The notes: generated by a model not told the origin, from the sequence alone. A stretch of DNA of 64,000 nt from Desmonostoc geniculatum HA4340-LM1 (GCA_019359545.1 JAHHHB010000021.1:1-64000); one strand, 5' to 3'. Positions 7,727-17,510 are shown, numbered from the stretch's first letter. A program made the numbers and translations.

Positions 7727-10700
7727 ATGCTAAATCGTACTGGATATCAAATCAACTCGACTCTCCACGAAGGAATTCAAACTGTTATTTATCAAACACA
7801 AAGACCGAACACACAACAGCAAGTTATTATCAAGCTGCTTAAAAATGAATATCCTACCCTCGAAGCCTTTACTCGCCTGAAAAATGAGTATCAAATTCAG
7901 CAAGATTTAGACCATCCAAATATAGTTAAAGCCATCGGTTTAGAAACCTTTGATAATCGTGTAGGATTGTTATTAGAAGACTTTGGTGGTCAGTCTTTAG
8001 CCGACATTTTACAAACAAAAAAACTTGACTTAATTAACCATTTAAAAATTGCTATTCAACTAACTAAAGCTTTAGATTATTTACATAAAAACCAGATTAT
8101 TCATAAAGATATCAAACCTAGTAATATTATTATTAACTCCCAGACGGGTATTGTTAAACTCACAGACTTTGGTATCGCCTCCCGCCTCCATAAAGAAAAT
8201 TCTCAATTTACTAACCCTAACTCCGTTGAAGGCACACTTGCTTACATGTCTCCCGAACAAACTGGGAGAATGAATCGTATTATCGATTATCGCACTGACT
8301 TTTATTCTTTTGGGGTGACTTTATATGAAATGCTCACTGAGCAAACACCATTTTTTAGCGAAGATCCCCTAGAAGTAGTTTATAGTCACATTGCTATTCA
8401 ACCAACAAACCCGCAGGCATTAAATCCCAATATTCCTAGTGCCATCTCCGAAATTGTTATGAAGCTGATGGCAAAAAATGCCGAAGACAGATATCAAAGT
8501 GCCACAGGATTATTAGTAGACTTAGAATTATGTCTCAAACAGTTAGAAACTCAGGGTACAATTACTAATTTTATTCCAGGTCGTTTAGATGTTTTAAGCC
8601 AGTTATTAATTCCCCAAAAATTATATGGCCGCGAGCAACAAGTTAATGAACTGTTAGCAGCATTTGAGCGTGTTAATAATCCCCCTGAATCCCTGGTTAT
8701 TGACGGGAGACTAAAGGGGGTAGAAATGATGCTAGTTTCTGGTTATTCTGGCATTGGGAAATCAGTTTTAGTCAACGAAGTTAATAAACCCATTACTCGC
8801 AGAAAAGGTTATTTTATTTGTGGCAAATTTGACCAATTAAAACGAAATATTCCTTATGATTCTTTAATTCAAGCTTTTGCTTATTTAATGCGTTATTTGC
8901 TCACAGAGAATAATGAAAAAATAGAAAGATGGCGCGATAAAATATTATCAGCTTTAGGGACAAATGGAAAAGTCATTACGGATGTAATTCCAGAAGTAGA
9001 ATTAATCATTGGGAAACAGCCGGAAGTTCCGCAAATTGGGGCAGCAGAATCACAAAACCGCTTCAATCGTGTTTTTAAAGAATTTATCCAAATTTTCACT
9101 CAAAAAGAACACCCATTAGTCATATTTTTAGACGATTTGCAATGGGCGGATTCAGCCACATTAAATTTAATCCAACTGCTAATAACTGACAGCGACAGTA
9201 AACATCTATTGTTTATTGGGGCATATAGAGATAATGAAGTTAGTCCGGCACACCCATTAATCCAAAAAATAGAAGAAATTAAGAATGCCGGTACAGTTGT
9301 TAATAATTTGGTGTTGCAGCCTTTAAATTTAGAGAATGTAACTCAACTAATTGCTGAAACTCTCCAAGAGACGGAAATCGAAATTTTGAATCAGCAAATT
9401 ATTCCCTTAGCTGAATTGATTTGTAGTAAAACAGGTGGAAATCCCTTTTTTATCACACAAATAATTCAGGTACTTTATCAAGAAAAACTGTTAAAATTTG
9501 ACTTTTTGAATACTAAATGGCAGTGGAGTCTAGAGGATATTCAAGCAATTGGAATTACTGAGAAAAATGTAGTGGAACTAGTTGCAAGTCGGGTTGAAAA
9601 GCTACCAAAGTTTACCCAAGATGTTTTAAAACTAGCAGCTTGTGTAGGTGACAGATTTAGTTTGGATATTTTATCTATAGTCAATGAAAAGTCACCTTCT
9701 GCGACAGCTAATGATTTACACTCAGCTTTGCAAGCGGGATTAATTCTGCCTTTAAGTGAAGCCTACCGCATTCCTCTGGTTTTTAATCAAGAAGAAGCAG
9801 TGAATTTAAATTTCGATACTTCACGAGTGGGTTATAAGTTCTTGCATGACAGAGTACAACAAGCAGCATATTCATTGATTCCAGAAGAACTCAAGAAATC
9901 TACTCATTTAAAAATCGGTCAATTACTCCTGCAAAATATACCCCAGGAGGAAATAGAAGCAAATATTTTTGATATCGTTAATCAGTTGAATGTAGGTATT
10001 AGTAACCTAATAGAGAAATCTAAAAAAACTGAATTAGCACGATTGAATTTAATTGCAGGACAAAAAGCTAAAGCGTCTACAGCTTATGAAGCTGCTCTAA
10101 AATACTTAACAACTGGCATAGAACTTTTAAGTATAGACGCTTGGCAAACTGACTATACTTTAACTGTAGCTTTATATGAAGGAGGCGCAGAGGTAGCCTA
10201 TTTGAGTGGGAACTTTGAGCAGATGCACCAATGGGCTGAGGTAGTGGAGCATGAAGCTAAAATTCTTTTAGATAAAGTCAAAGTCTATGAAGTACAAATT
10301 ATCGCTTCTATAATTCAAAGCAAACAAATTCAAGCTATTAAAATAGCGGTATCGACTCTGCAATTGTTAGGAATCAGGTTTCCAGATGAACCCACATCAG
10401 ATGATATTCAGCAGGGAATGAATGAAATCGCTGTTCATTTGCAAGGGAAAGTTATTGCAGATTTAATTAACTTACCATTAATGATCGATCCTAACAAGAT
10501 TGCAGCCATGAGAATCTTAATGGGAGTTCTGCCGGCGGCTTTTCAAACTGCTCCGGCAATGATGCCAATTATTGTTTGTGAAATGGTCAATTTGTCCTTA
10601 AAATATGGCAATACGGCTGTATCTGCTTATGGTTATAGTCTTTATGGATTACTTCTTTGTGGAGTTCAAGGAGAAATTGATTCTGGCTATGAATTTGGCA

Positions 10701-13168
10701 AATTAGCTTCTAGTTTAGTCTCACAATTTAATGCTCAAGAACTCAAGGCTAAAATTCTGACGGTTGTTAGCGCTCATGTTATGCATTGGAAAGAGCATGT
10801 TAAGGAGACATTAGCATCATCAATTGCAGGATATTCTAGTGGTTTGGAAACCGGAGATTTAGAATATGCTGGCTATTGTGGTTACATTTATCCCTATCAT
10901 TCTTTTTGGCTAGGTAAGGAAATTTCGATTTTAGAAAAAGAATTAAGAGCTTATTGTGATTCGCTGAAAAAAATCAAGCAACAAGTAGCTTTAACTTGGA
11001 ACCTAGTATATTTACAAACAGTTTTTAATTTGCAAGGAAGTTGGGAAAATGTTGACTGTTTAATTGGTGAAGCCTACGATGAACAAAGTATGCTGCCAAT
11101 TCATCAGCAAGTCAACGACCTTTATACAATTAACCATTTATTTGTAAATAAGCTGATGCTTTCTTACTTATTTGGAGAGTATTTTAAAGCTGTAGAACAT
11201 GCTGCGATCGCAGAAAAATCTTTAGGTGGTGTTACAGGGTTATTTGTTGTTCCACTGTTCTATTTTTACGATTCTTTAGCCCACTTGGCTATCTATCATA
11301 CTGCTAAAGAGTCTGAGCAGCAAGCTATTTTGCAAAAAGTCGAGGCTAATCAGCAAAAAATGAAACTGTGGGCTACTCATGCTCCCACAAATCACTTACA
11401 CAGATTTTATCTTGTGGAAGCAGAACGATATCAAGCTTTAGATCAAAAGCTTGAAGCAATGGACTACTATGAAAATTCTCTTGCCAAATCTCAAGAAAAT
11501 GGTTTTCTCCAAGAAGAAGCTTTAGCTTATGAGTTAGCAGGAAAATTTTATCAATCTCTAGGTAAACAGTTAATTTCTCAAACTTATATAACTAAAGCCT
11601 ATTATGCCTATATTCGTTGGGGTGCGATCGCTAAAGTTAAACACCTAGAATTACAGTACTCTTTTCTAATAGAACAAACTACTACTGTAGAAACTTCTAT
11701 TCCTAAAGTAGATAAAATTAGACTTACTACTACTACGACTACTAATAGTAGCTTAAGCGATTTTTTAGATTTTAATGCATTCATCAAGTTTTCGCAAGCG
11801 ATTACTAATGAAATCGTTTTAGAAAATTTGTTGGGCAAGTTAATCAAAATTTTACTAGAGAATGCTGCTGCACAAAAAGCATTACTACTGCTACTTAAAG
11901 ATAATAAACTATATATTGAAGCTTCGGGGAATGTTACCGACAAAGCAGTGACAGTTTTAGATTCTATTCCTGTTGAAATCTATCATGATTTACCACTTAC
12001 TGTTATTAACTATGTTTTACGAACTCAGCAATATCTTGTTTTAAATGATGCCATAGTTGCAGAGCCATTTAATATTGATATTTATATTCAACAATCTCAA
12101 ATAAAATCAATCTTTTGTTTACCAATTATTTATCAATCACAGCTTACTGGTATTATTTATTTAGAAAACAAGCTATCATCAGGAGCTTTTATTACAGAAA
12201 GAGTAGAGGTATTAAAAGTCTTAGTTTCTCAAATGGCTATTGCTATAGAAAATGCGCGGTTATACACAATAGAACAAGAAAAATCTAGGCAATTAGAACA
12301 GTCATTCAAAGATTTACAAGAAGCACAAATACAGCTGATCCAAAGTGAAAAAATGTCTTCTCTGGGGAATTTGGTTGCAGGTGTAGCACACGAAATCAAT
12401 AACCCCATTGCTTTTATTACAGGTAGTATCGCCCATGCCAAAGATACTGTGAAAGATTTAATTGAGTATCTGCAACTCTATCGAGAAAAATTTCCTAATC
12501 CTGGTGCTGAAATTGACGAAAAAGGCGAAGAAATAGATATAGATTTCTTGCTCAAAGATTTACCGAAAATGATTGATGGGATGACGGTAGGGACGCAGCG
12601 TATTCGTAATATTAGTACCTCTCTTCGTACTTTCTCCCGCGCTGATACTACCTCTAAAGTATTAGCTAATATCCATGAAGGTATTGATAGTACTTTAATG
12701 ATTTTACAGCATCGCCTGAAAGCCGATCGTAATCGCCCAGCCATTCAAGTCATTAAAAATTATGGAGATATCCCATTAGTGAAATGCTATTTGGGACAAT
12801 TGAATCAGGTGTTTATGAATATTTTAGCAAATGCGATCGATGCTTTAGAAGAAGCAAATATCGGTCGTGATTTTATGGATATTCAAGACAATTATCCGAA
12901 TATTATTAGTATTTTTACTCATATAAGTGAAGATAATGAAAATGTAGTAATCAAGTTTCGAGATAATGCCAAAGGAATGTCAGAAGAAGTTAAAGCCTGC
13001 ATATTTGAAAATCTATTTACTACTAAATGTGTGGGTAAAGGTACAGGATTAGGATTATCTATTAGCCGCCAAATTATAGTAGAAAACCACCTTGGAAGTT
13101 TGATTTGTGAATCAAGTGTAGGAGAAGGAACAGAATTTATAATTTCTATTACCATATCTGGAGAATAA
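7727..13168 (+). CDS. Giant Ser/Thr kinase - AAA ATPase - GAF - histidine kinase
   Basis: This is an 1813-residue hybrid signalling protein of a type common in Nostoc. Residues of about 8-270 form a Ser/Thr kinase: Lys36 in VIIKLLK, HKDIKPSN with catalytic Asp128, and DFG at 147-149. An AAA/ORC-like ATPase follows (GREQQVNELL, Walker A GYSGIGKS at 339-346, then VIFLDDLQWAD). A long helical, TPR-like middle region reaches about residue 1320. A GAF domain lies at about 1350-1510, then a coiled coil, then a histidine kinase with phosphoacceptor His1555 in AHEINNPIAF. The HATPase N box (NILANAIDAL) and G box (GKGTGLGLSI) are intact. All three catalytic modules keep key residues, so it should be active. 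The GAF ligand and the output are unknown, and no response regulator is adjacent. The start is an ATG. Confidence 0.9.
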   Translation: MLNRTGYQINSTLHEGIQTVIYQTQRPNTQQQVIIKLLKNEYPTLEAFTRLKNEYQIQQDLDHPNIVKAIGLETFDNRVGLLLEDFGGQSLADILQTKKLDLINHLKIAIQLTKALDYLHKNQIIHKDIKPSNIIINSQTGIVKLTDFGIASRLHKENSQFTNPNSVEGTLAYMSPEQTGRMNRIIDYRTDFYSFGVTLYEMLTEQTPFFSEDPLEVVYSHIAIQPTNPQALNPNIPSAISEIVMKLMAKNAEDRYQSATGLLVDLELCLKQLETQGTITNFIPGRLDVLSQLLIPQKLYGREQQVNELLAAFERVNNPPESLVIDGRLKGVEMMLVSGYSGIGKSVLVNEVNKPITRRKGYFICGKFDQLKRNIPYDSLIQAFAYLMRYLLTENNEKIERWRDKILSALGTNGKVITDVIPEVELIIGKQPEVPQIGAAESQNRFNRVFKEFIQIFTQKEHPLVIFLDDLQWADSATLNLIQLLITDSDSKHLLFIGAYRDNEVSPAHPLIQKIEEIKNAGTVVNNLVLQPLNLENVTQLIAETLQETEIEILNQQIIPLAELICSKTGGNPFFITQIIQVLYQEKLLKFDFLNTKWQWSLEDIQAIGITEKNVVELVASRVEKLPKFTQDVLKLAACVGDRFSLDILSIVNEKSPSATANDLHSALQAGLILPLSEAYRIPLVFNQEEAVNLNFDTSRVGYKFLHDRVQQAAYSLIPEELKKSTHLKIGQLLLQNIPQEEIEANIFDIVNQLNVGISNLIEKSKKTELARLNLIAGQKAKASTAYEAALKYLTTGIELLSIDAWQTDYTLTVALYEGGAEVAYLSGNFEQMHQWAEVVEHEAKILLDKVKVYEVQIIASIIQSKQIQAIKIAVSTLQLLGIRFPDEPTSDDIQQGMNEIAVHLQGKVIADLINLPLMIDPNKIAAMRILMGVLPAAFQTAPAMMPIIVCEMVNLSLKYGNTAVSAYGYSLYGLLLCGVQGEIDSGYEFGKLASSLVSQFNAQELKAKILTVVSAHVMHWKEHVKETLASSIAGYSSGLETGDLEYAGYCGYIYPYHSFWLGKEISILEKELRAYCDSLKKIKQQVALTWNLVYLQTVFNLQGSWENVDCLIGEAYDEQSMLPIHQQVNDLYTINHLFVNKLMLSYLFGEYFKAVEHAAIAEKSLGGVTGLFVVPLFYFYDSLAHLAIYHTAKESEQQAILQKVEANQQKMKLWATHAPTNHLHRFYLVEAERYQALDQKLEAMDYYENSLAKSQENGFLQEEALAYELAGKFYQSLGKQLISQTYITKAYYAYIRWGAIAKVKHLELQYSFLIEQTTTVETSIPKVDKIRLTTTTTTNSSLSDFLDFNAFIKFSQAITNEIVLENLLGKLIKILLENAAAQKALLLLLKDNKLYIEASGNVTDKAVTVLDSIPVEIYHDLPLTVINYVLRTQQYLVLNDAIVAEPFNIDIYIQQSQIKSIFCLPIIYQSQLTGIIYLENKLSSGAFITERVEVLKVLVSQMAIAIENARLYTIEQEKSRQLEQSFKDLQEAQIQLIQSEKMSSLGNLVAGVAHEINNPIAFITGSIAHAKDTVKDLIEYLQLYREKFPNPGAEIDEKGEEIDIDFLLKDLPKMIDGMTVGTQRIRNISTSLRTFSRADTTSKVLANIHEGIDSTLMILQHRLKADRNRPAIQVIKNYGDIPLVKCYLGQLNQVFMNILANAIDALEEANIGRDFMDIQDNYPNIISIFTHISEDNENVVIKFRDNAKGMSEEVKACIFENLFTTKCVGKGTGLGLSISRQIIVENHLGSLICESSVGEGTEFIISITISGE

Positions 13169-13585
13169 GAAACTTCTGTGTAAGTAGTATAGCCGCAGAT
13201 ATTCGACTTATTTAATAAGTGGATTATCTTGTTTATCATGAATGATTTAGAATTGCTAGAGTAATTATATTTAATTTATCATAATTGGCAAAACAAAGGA
13301 GATTTTGCTGTTGATAAACCTATGGAAATGGTAATGTAATTCCTTAATCAAATCAACACAAATCTAGCTGTAATTAATATTAAAAAATTTATTAATTGCC
13401 TGTTATAACTGATTATATACATCAAGTCTTGTACTACCTTTATCATCTACTAGCTGATATAAAAAAGCTGTAGCTCAATATGCAATAATTTTAGCTCATA
13501 AAAAATGACTAAAATTATCAGCTAAAATTTTGGTTTGTGGTAAAGTACAAGATGCGAAAATTGTAACAATTAAGGGAGTCATCTT
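13169..13585. other. AT-rich spacer without a gene
   Basis: This 417-base, strongly AT-rich spacer has no convincing ORF, palindrome or terminator. It must carry the promoter for the gene at 13586, but I could not choose a clear -10/-35 pair. Confidence 0.5.
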
Positions 13586-14245
13586 GTGGAAAAAAGAAGA
13601 GAAAATGGGCGAATAATTTCAAAGGCTATCTCATTTTTGTTAAATCGTATAAGCTTGATTGTGATTGCAGTCACTCTTGTGCTGTTTATTGGAGGTAGGT
13701 TTGAACTAGCAAGTGCAGCTCAACCTAACGCAGAATTAGAAATTCAAAAATTAGCAAGCTGTTACGCGCTGGGAACTGACGCCATTGGTAGAGGAAATCT
13801 CTTAGAGGGAAAGAATATTTATCGGGATTGTTTTACTCAAGATTCAGTAATCACTGCCGTTTTTCCTGATGGGGCAAGTGAAACACGCATTGGAACAGAT
13901 TCATGGGCAGATTTTGTTTATTCAGTATTCCAAGGAAATGGATATCAAGCTACTCAACACTTGATGGGTACGATAAACATCTCATTTCAAAATAATAAAG
14001 CAACGATGACTTCTTATCTTCATGCGACTCATAAACGTTCGGAAACTAGTATTGATGTCGCTAATGGCACTTATGAAGATGAAGTAGTCAATAGAAATGG
14101 GCGTTGGAAAATCCGTAATCGTACTCTTAAACTTATCGATTTCTTAAACCTCAGTTCTCCAACTACTGATTCTTCAGCTGCTAATGCCCGAACCACTAAT
14201 TCCTCGACTACCTTTGTCAGACCAAATATACCTCGCTTAAAGTAG
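13586..14245 (+). CDS. Exported or membrane-anchored NTF2/SnoaL-like protein
   Basis: The GTG at 13586 is chosen because AAGGGAG lies 7 bases upstream and no in-frame ATG is near. The 219-residue product has a charged N-terminus, one hydrophobic segment at about 20-38 (ISLIVIAVTLVLFIGG) and then an AAQP cleavage-like site. Residues of about 48-185 resemble an NTF2-like/SnoaL fold: a helix with ALGTDAIGRGN, CFTQDSVITAVFPDG, GYQATQHLMGTINI, and an edge strand NRNGRWKIRNRTLKLI. The tail is Ser/Thr-rich. Such domains bind small hydrophobic molecules or act as isomerases; which applies is not visible. A repeat-like hairpin at 14269-14325 follows the stop codon. Confidence 0.65.
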   Translation: MEKRRENGRIISKAISFLLNRISLIVIAVTLVLFIGGRFELASAAQPNAELEIQKLASCYALGTDAIGRGNLLEGKNIYRDCFTQDSVITAVFPDGASETRIGTDSWADFVYSVFQGNGYQATQHLMGTINISFQNNKATMTSYLHATHKRSETSIDVANGTYEDEVVNRNGRWKIRNRTLKLIDFLNLSSPTTDSSAANARTTNSSTTFVRPNIPRLK

Positions 14246-14268
14246 TAATTGTTCAAACTGGATAAGGC

Positions 14269-14325
14269 AAAAGTAAAAAGTAAAAGAAACATGGATTAAG
14301 TATTTCTTTTTACTTTTTACTTTTT
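14269..14325 (+). terminator. Long A/T-rich hairpin after the NTF2-like gene
   Basis: AAAAGTAAAAAGTAAAAGAAA at 14269-14289 is complementary to TTTCTTTTTACTTTTTACTT from 14303. The stem is long but weak in G+C and ends in a T-rich run. It may act as a terminator, or it may be one of the AAAAGT-type short repeats of this genome. The rest of the 341-base spacer holds only AGGACTTTAGTCCT at 14447-14460. Confidence 0.45.
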
Positions 14326-14586
14326 ATTCTGTTCTGGTAGATCATCTTGTTTCATCAAGAATCAGCGCTTGTGAGCAATTTGCTGCAATGTGTGAGCTTA
14401 AACAGCGCTTAAGTAACTAGACGTAAATAAATTAAAGTTTGTACTAAGGACTTTAGTCCTGATAATCCTGAAGAAGCGATTTGGTGAAAAACTAGACAGC
14501 TAAAGATTTTTATAGTATATTTGTACTATAAGCAATTGTTACATAAAACTTTAACACTCCCGATTACGCAGGAGAGCATAAAACAA

Positions 14587-15015
14587 ATGAGGCTATCTAA
14601 GGTAGACTTGAGTAGTTTAGTAGCGATCGCTCACTCTGATGGATATTTGCAGTTGTTACTCGATCGGGGTAACGAACTAGAGTTTTTGGAAATTCCAGCG
14701 CCGATACAAGCTTATGAAGGATTGCAAGAACTGAACGAGGTTATCGCCGAAACTACTGCACTACCCTTTGAGGAAGAACCAATTGCTATGTTACCAGTTA
14801 GCTCAACGATGGCGGCGGCTGTAGGCTACGATCGCGACGAACAGATTTTGCAAGTTGAGTTTCAAAATGGCGCTGTTTATCAGTACTTAGGCGTAGACGA
14901 GGATACTTGGGAAGATTTACATGCCTCTGACTCAATTGGCAGTTTTTTCAATCAAGAAATTAAAGGCAGATATGAGTGCGATCGTATAGACAACAGCGAT
15001 TATACTAATTATTAA
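14587..15015 (+). CDS. KTSC-domain protein
   Basis: The ATG at 14587 is preferred, with GGAG 12 bases upstream; an in-frame TTG at 14521 would add a doubtful leader. The 142-residue product has an acidic N-terminal part (VDLSSLVAIAHSDGYLQLLL) and a C-terminal KTSC domain from about residue 75: VGYDRDEQILQVEFQNGAVY, then YLGVDEDTWEDLHASDSIGS and FFNQEIKGRYECDRI. KTSC domains are small, strand-rich and often found near nucleic-acid enzymes; their role is not established. moaE follows 113 bases downstream on the same strand. Confidence 0.75.
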   Translation: MRLSKVDLSSLVAIAHSDGYLQLLLDRGNELEFLEIPAPIQAYEGLQELNEVIAETTALPFEEEPIAMLPVSSTMAAAVGYDRDEQILQVEFQNGAVYQYLGVDEDTWEDLHASDSIGSFFNQEIKGRYECDRIDNSDYTNY

Positions 15016-15128
15016 CAAAATTTTCGTCGAAACAGCACACCAAATTGTGAAATAGGTGCTTTTAAACATAGTCCAGCAGTGCTTTGTTCAGGGAAAATAG
15101 AAAAAGCCCACATAATATTGACGCAGTT

Positions 15129-15617
15129 ATGACAACTACACTTACCTCTCGTGTTAAACCAAGAGCTGAAGATAGTTTTGCCATTAGCTTTGCACCATTG
15201 TCTCTGGAAGAGATATATACCAAGTCCGACGATCCAGCTAACGGTGCTGTGGTTGTGATGAGTGGAATGGTTCGTAATCAAACCGATGGTAAACCTGTGG
15301 TTGCTTTGGAGTATCAAGCTTATGAACCTATGGCATTGCAGATATTTTATCAAATTGCTGCTGATATTCGTTTATCTACATCTGATGTGAATCGAGTAGC
15401 AATTCATCATCGCATCGGACGTTTACGGGTTGGCGAAATCAGCGTTTTAGTAGCAGTAGGTTGCCCTCATCGCAGTGAAGCGTTTGAAGCTTGCCGCTAT
15501 GCTATTGATACCCTCAAACATAATGCACCTATATGGAAGAAAGAACATTGGCAAGATGGTTCTAGCCGTTGGGTGAGTATTGGTGCTTGCGAAGAGTTAG
15601 GAGAAAATTGTTCTTAG
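15129..15617 (+). CDS. moaE: Molybdopterin synthase catalytic subunit MoaE
   Basis: MoaE, with MoaD, converts precursor Z (cyclic pyranopterin monophosphate) into molybdopterin in the cytoplasm. The 162-residue product shows the family pattern: GAVVVMSGMVRNQTDGKPV, LEYQAYEPMA, VAIHHRIGRLRVGEISVLVAV, and the active-site region APIWKKEHWQDGSSRWV with the conserved lysines. The ATG at 15129 is chosen; an in-frame ATG at 15084 would add 15 non-conserved residues. No moaD or other moa gene is nearby. A broken second copy of the 3' end of this gene lies at 16725-16790. Confidence 0.93.
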   Translation: MTTTLTSRVKPRAEDSFAISFAPLSLEEIYTKSDDPANGAVVVMSGMVRNQTDGKPVVALEYQAYEPMALQIFYQIAADIRLSTSDVNRVAIHHRIGRLRVGEISVLVAVGCPHRSEAFEACRYAIDTLKHNAPIWKKEHWQDGSSRWVSIGACEELGENCS

Positions 15618-15684
15618 GAATTGGGCATGGGGTATGGGGCATTGGCAGTGCTGATAAGAGCTGAATCGCGGGATGAATCCAGAT

Positions 15685-15713
15685 GTAGAGAGGTTGCAAT
15701 GCAACCTCTCTAC
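15685..15713. repeat. Palindrome GTAGAGAGGTTGC, compensated variant of the 7576 repeat
   Basis: GTAGAGAGGTTGC is followed by its inverted copy GCAACCTCTCTAC with a 3-base centre. Relative to the copies at 7576 and 60254, the arm base C is replaced by G and its partner G by C. Confidence 0.85.
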
Positions 15714-15813
15714 AAGGGTTTTGATATCATGCACAACAGTTTTCATACATGAAGTCAACCACGCGAGAGTTATTATTCTTCCTTTGCCCCTTTGTCCCGT
15801 TGTTGGAAGTCGG

Positions 15814-16677
15814 TTACTTGCAGTAATCTTTAGCACTTTGAGTTGAATAAACGCTCACTTGTGACCATTCTTTAATGACAAATTCGCTTAAACCGACGTA
15901 GGGCGATCGCTTGGGGTCGAGTTTTTGCCAATCACTTTGATTTCCCCAATCGTAAGTATATCCTAGTTGTGTCCACGGGTAATTAACAACGGTGGCTGAT
16001 GCATTACTTGGTGAACCGTAGCGGCTTTTAAATTGCTGGGTAAACCAATCTTGATAGCTGGTTGAAATCGACTCAAAGGCGTTAGGTAAAGGAAATTCCA
16101 ATTCTGCTTCGCTGTCGGTAATGTTAGGATCTTTACTGGGACGAAAGAGCGATCGCGGTTCTACCCAAAGTTCCAGAATATATCTAGTTGTAGTTCCAGA
16201 ATCTGGAGGTAAACCCAAAACTTGGTTGAGTCGATACTCTAGAGATGTTTCACTCGTGGGACGGTAAGTTTTGCAGAATTTTTGTAAGTCTGGAGCAGCC
16301 GTAACCCACAAATCGCTGGGTAAAAGCATCGAGTTACCCACATTCTGTGCATATCCAGGATGCCTTGTCCAGGCTACTACTAAAACACGACTCTTGTCCC
16401 ATTTTAGATCGGAGTTATACCAAACAATCGGAGTCAGGTTTCGATAGATTTCACGAGGTTCTGCGATTTTTGCATCCTCTACCGCATCCAGATAGGCTTG
16501 TGGTAAGGGTGATTGTTCGGAAGTATTTCCTGTTGTTGATTGCGCCAAAGACACGGAATCAACGAAGGCTACGGTAAAGCTGACAATAATAGCAGCATAA
16601 GGGAAAAATCGGTTTTTGCGGCGATCGCCAGCCTGAACAATATTCATTAACAGCATTATCCTATTCAGTTTTGTCAT
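15814..16677 (-). CDS. Exported hypothetical protein, 287 residues
   Basis: The product starts at an ATG (alternative at 16647) and has a hydrophobic segment at about 26-42 (YAAIIVSFTVAFVDSVSLAQ) that looks like a signal peptide ending in SLAQS. The mature part is rich in Trp, Tyr and Pro (NLTPIVWYNSDLKWDKSRVL, VAWTRHPGYAQN, SDLWVTAAPDLQKFC, YPWTQLGYTYDWGN, FVIKEWSQVSVYS). It has no lipobox or repeated domain. I believe similar proteins occur in other cyanobacteria but cannot name a family. It lies between moaE and a remnant of moaE, in the opposite direction, which suggests that a duplication or insertion placed it here. Confidence 0.6.
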   Translation of the reverse strand: MTKLNRIMLLMNIVQAGDRRKNRFFPYAAIIVSFTVAFVDSVSLAQSTTGNTSEQSPLPQAYLDAVEDAKIAEPREIYRNLTPIVWYNSDLKWDKSRVLVVAWTRHPGYAQNVGNSMLLPSDLWVTAAPDLQKFCKTYRPTSETSLEYRLNQVLGLPPDSGTTTRYILELWVEPRSLFRPSKDPNITDSEAELEFPLPNAFESISTSYQDWFTQQFKSRYGSPSNASATVVNYPWTQLGYTYDWGNQSDWQKLDPKRSPYVGLSEFVIKEWSQVSVYSTQSAKDYCK

Positions 16678-16724
16678 TTAGCCGATATCAATTCGATAGC
16701 AGACAACCCTCCTCTTCTGTGTAA

Positions 16725-16790
16725 AAACAACATTGGGAAGATGGTTTTAGCAACTGGCTGAGTATTGTTGCTTGTGAAAAGCAAAATTGT
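16725..16790 (+). pseudogene. moaE: Remnant of the 3' end of moaE
   Basis: Read in the frame beginning AAA at 16725, the DNA translates to KQHWEDGFSNWLSIVACE, which aligns with KEHWQDGSSRWVSIGACE at the C-terminus of the moaE product. The bases also match closely (for example CATTGGGAAGATGGTTTTAG against CATTGGCAAGATGGTTCTAG). A stop codon lies directly before it and nothing of the rest of the gene is visible. The flanking spacer (16678-17084) holds no other gene. Confidence 0.75.
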
Positions 16791-17084
16791 CAATGGCGAT
16801 TTGTCATTTGTAATCCAATACGCTTGGGTTAAGGATTAATAGTGTCGATAATTAGTCTAGAGAAGACTCGATAAATCGCGTCTCTACATGAGGGTTTTGT
16901 TGCTCATTCTGAACTGTATTGACTTGTAATCACTAAGGACAAATGATAAATGATTATTTATACTCTGTTGCATTTGTTTACATTCAATGCTTGGTTTTAT
17001 TGAGGTTTGTAAATATTTTGTATTTCTGCAAGGAATATTCCTTTAGACTGAATTTCAATATGAAAAAGCTGGGGATAAATACAA

Positions 17085-17405
17085 ATGCATTCGTTAAATA
17101 TATTCTGTCACGAATTTGTAGTTGCTGTTTCCTTTGTAGCTTGCATCCTTGGACTGGCCTTACTGTGGGATGGTAAGCGGCAAAAAAGTGATGTCGAAGA
17201 AACAGAGCAGATTCTGTTTAGAATGAGCTTTTCTTATTGGTTGGTTTATTGTATAGCTTTTGGCATAGAAAAAATAGCTTTACCCGAATGGGAATCTGTG
17301 CTAATGACCTTGAGAATAACTACTGCTCTGTCATATTTCTTAACTTTTTCTTGCGTAGTGAGTCTGCCCCTACACAAATTTGCAGTACACCGTGTTGAAG
17401 AATAG
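17085..17405 (+). CDS. Small membrane protein, 106 residues
   Basis: Starting at the ATG at 17085, this ORF encodes about three hydrophobic segments: VVAVSFVACILGLALLW, FSYWLVYCIAFGIEKI and ITTALSYFLTFSCVVSLPL, separated by the charged loop DGKRQKSDVEETEQ. The AGCTGGGG about 10 bases before the ATG could serve as a weak ribosome binding site. I do not recognise the family, and no partner gene is adjacent. It could be a genuine small membrane gene or a decayed fragment. Confidence 0.45.
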   Translation: MHSLNIFCHEFVVAVSFVACILGLALLWDGKRQKSDVEETEQILFRMSFSYWLVYCIAFGIEKIALPEWESVLMTLRITTALSYFLTFSCVVSLPLHKFAVHRVEE

Positions 17406-17510
17406 GTATAGAGCATTGCATATTAGCTTTGCACAAATGAGCAAATTTTGGATTTTAAATTTTGGATAATGGAATTGAAGATTCCAAATCCAAAATTTAA
17501 AGTTTTAGAG

